Assembly: GCF_016734815.1 (NCBI RefSeq)
Contig: NZ_JAERQF010000038.1
Location: forward strand, 1-52,375
Source: Hymenobacter rubidus
GTDB taxonomy: Bacteria; Bacteroidota; Bacteroidia; Cytophagales; Hymenobacteraceae
Length of the DNA stretch: 52,375 nt
Direction: 5' to 3'
Shown: piece by piece, positions 51,579-52,375 of the stretch
Layout of the letters: the number at the start of each line of letters is the position of its first letter
Position numbering within the stretch: the first letter of the stretch is position 1
The notes under the pieces: model-generated
Databases searched by the model: none
Told to the model about the DNA's origin: nothing
What the model saw: only the letters and a program-made list of their open reading frames with translations
Translations under genes and position numbers: made by a program

Positions 51579-52241
51579 ATGGAAAACAAGCTAATTGAGC
51601 AACTTAACGCAGTAATGCCAGTTGGATTCGATATCCCAACGCCGATAAAAAAGCTATACGAGTGGATTGAAGCAAATAATTTCTATGTTGATAATGGAGC
51701 CGGTAGAATTGGCTTTCTCTATCCAGAAGAGGAGTTAAAAGAAAGCTGGACTGACACTGGTAGAAACGGCGGTACCAATATTGAATTTGCTGCTTCAGGA
51801 AATGTGAATCTGAAATATTGGTTCGGAGCAGAGAATGCGGAGGTTAACCGACGGCTTTGTGTGTTTGGGCAAACGGGTGCAGAAGGTTCAGAATGCGCGT
51901 TTTGGGTAAGTGATAGCAACGAATTGAAAATAGTGCATATGGGTTCGGGCTCGGGTTCAATGCTAAACTGTATTTTGGTGGATGACGCAGTCGATTTCTT
52001 ACGCTTACTTGCAATCGGATATGATGAAATCTGTTGGGATGAAGAATTTGCGTTACCTCCAAACGAAATCAATCAGGATATCAAAGTCGAGCCTAATCTG
52101 GAATTCCAAGAATGGGTGAAAAATACTTTCCAGGTAGAAATACCGAAAACAGCTTTAGAAATAGTAAAGCATCCTGCGCATTTTGGCGACGAAGATTCAG
52201 AAGATGAGTTTTGCCGCTGGTGTCAGCAGTTCACTACCTAA
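51579..52241 (+). CDS. SUKH/SMI1-KNR4-like protein
   Basis: This 220-aa protein carries features resembling the SUKH (SMI1/KNR4) superfamily of immunity-type proteins: PTPIKKLYEWIEANNFYVD at the start, LNCILVDDAVDFLRLLAIGYDEICW (about 127-151), and FQEWVKNTFQVEIPKTALEIV with HPAHFGDEDSEDEFCRWCQ at the C-terminus. Many SUKH proteins neutralise contact-dependent or polymorphic toxins, though orphans exist. No toxin gene lies in the window. Composition is AT-richer than bshA, suggesting separate origin. Confidence 0.65.
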   Translation: MENKLIEQLNAVMPVGFDIPTPIKKLYEWIEANNFYVDNGAGRIGFLYPEEELKESWTDTGRNGGTNIEFAASGNVNLKYWFGAENAEVNRRLCVFGQTGAEGSECAFWVSDSNELKIVHMGSGSGSMLNCILVDDAVDFLRLLAIGYDEICWDEEFALPPNEINQDIKVEPNLEFQEWVKNTFQVEIPKTALEIVKHPAHFGDEDSEDEFCRWCQQFTT

Positions 52242-52288
52242 AAAAGCTGGGGGCGCAACTTCACCGTTGCTCCCCAGCTTTTTTAGGT
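52236..52288 (+). terminator. Strong bidirectional hairpin terminator
   Basis: The stem runs from ACCTAAAAAAGCTGGGG through GCAAC on the left to GTTGCTCCCCAGCTTTTTTA on the right, about 23 bp with a six-base loop. Runs of A and T on either side let it function on both strands. It begins inside the last codons of the SUKH-like gene. Confidence 0.85.
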
Positions 52289-52375
52289 AGTAACCAAAAG
52301 TTATACCCGTCACGAAGTGGGTTGCGAATCGAGCAGGTGAAAGTGGAGGGTGAGTAAGGACGCGAGTTCGTGCCC

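Noticed and set aside
52289..52375. Terminal 87 nt searched for a gene start or tRNA
   Set aside because: No start codon with supporting sequence, no tRNA-like cloverleaf; the window ends too soon to judge.

Overview
The window most likely comes from a high-GC Bacteroidota chromosome of the Cytophagales, probably Hymenobacter or a close relative. This is inferred from TAnnTTTG-type promoter boxes, a bacillithiol gene (bshA), the hpt-adk-obgE order, ABC-transporter O-antigen genes, and housekeeping DNA near 60% GC. No ribosomal or tRNA gene was seen, so the genus is an inference.

Bases 74-1312 hold an IS3-family insertion sequence whose two ORFs both look broken. From 1411 to about 31.7 kb lies a large surface-polysaccharide (O-antigen) locus. 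It opens with the exporter wzm/wzt, followed by a complete CDP-tyvelose pathway (rfbF, rfbG, a paratose-synthase-like reductase, rfbH, rfbE). Next come six or seven glycosyltransferases in AT-rich DNA (8.8-15.1 kb, about 35% GC in the line counted). At 17.5 kb composition returns to high GC: a WecE-type sugar aminotransferase, four GT4 glycosyltransferases, a GT39-like membrane transferase, a polyprenyl-phosphate GT2, a sugar-formyltransferase-like protein, a polytopic membrane protein, a TPR lipoprotein-like or secreted protein, an M42-type peptidase and a GT25 transferase. Together they could make, modify and export a glycan containing tyvelose and an N-formylated 4-amino-4,6-dideoxyhexose. 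The dTDP-sugar precursor genes (rmlA/rmlB) are not in the window.

From 31.9 kb the content is core: membrane pyrophosphatase hppA, hpt, adk, obgE, grpE, dnaJ, an ECF sigma factor with a putative anti-sigma partner, a NatA/NatB-like ABC exporter, a ChaN-like protein, a GNAT acetyltransferase, a cupin, a penicillin acylase-family Ntn hydrolase, an IscA/ErpA-type Fe-S carrier, bshA and a SUKH-like protein. A GIY-YIG/T5orf172 gene interrupts the stretch between obgE and grpE.

Seven copies of an imperfect palindromic repeat (about 90-110 bp) lie between genes from 35.7 to 50.2 kb, and none was seen in the polysaccharide locus. Arms differ between copies but stay complementary within each copy. 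In the last copy the inverted homology reaches the stop codons of both converging genes. These repeats, the tyvelose/N-formyl sugar set and a formyltransferase lacking the usual catalytic Asn are the most interesting signals.
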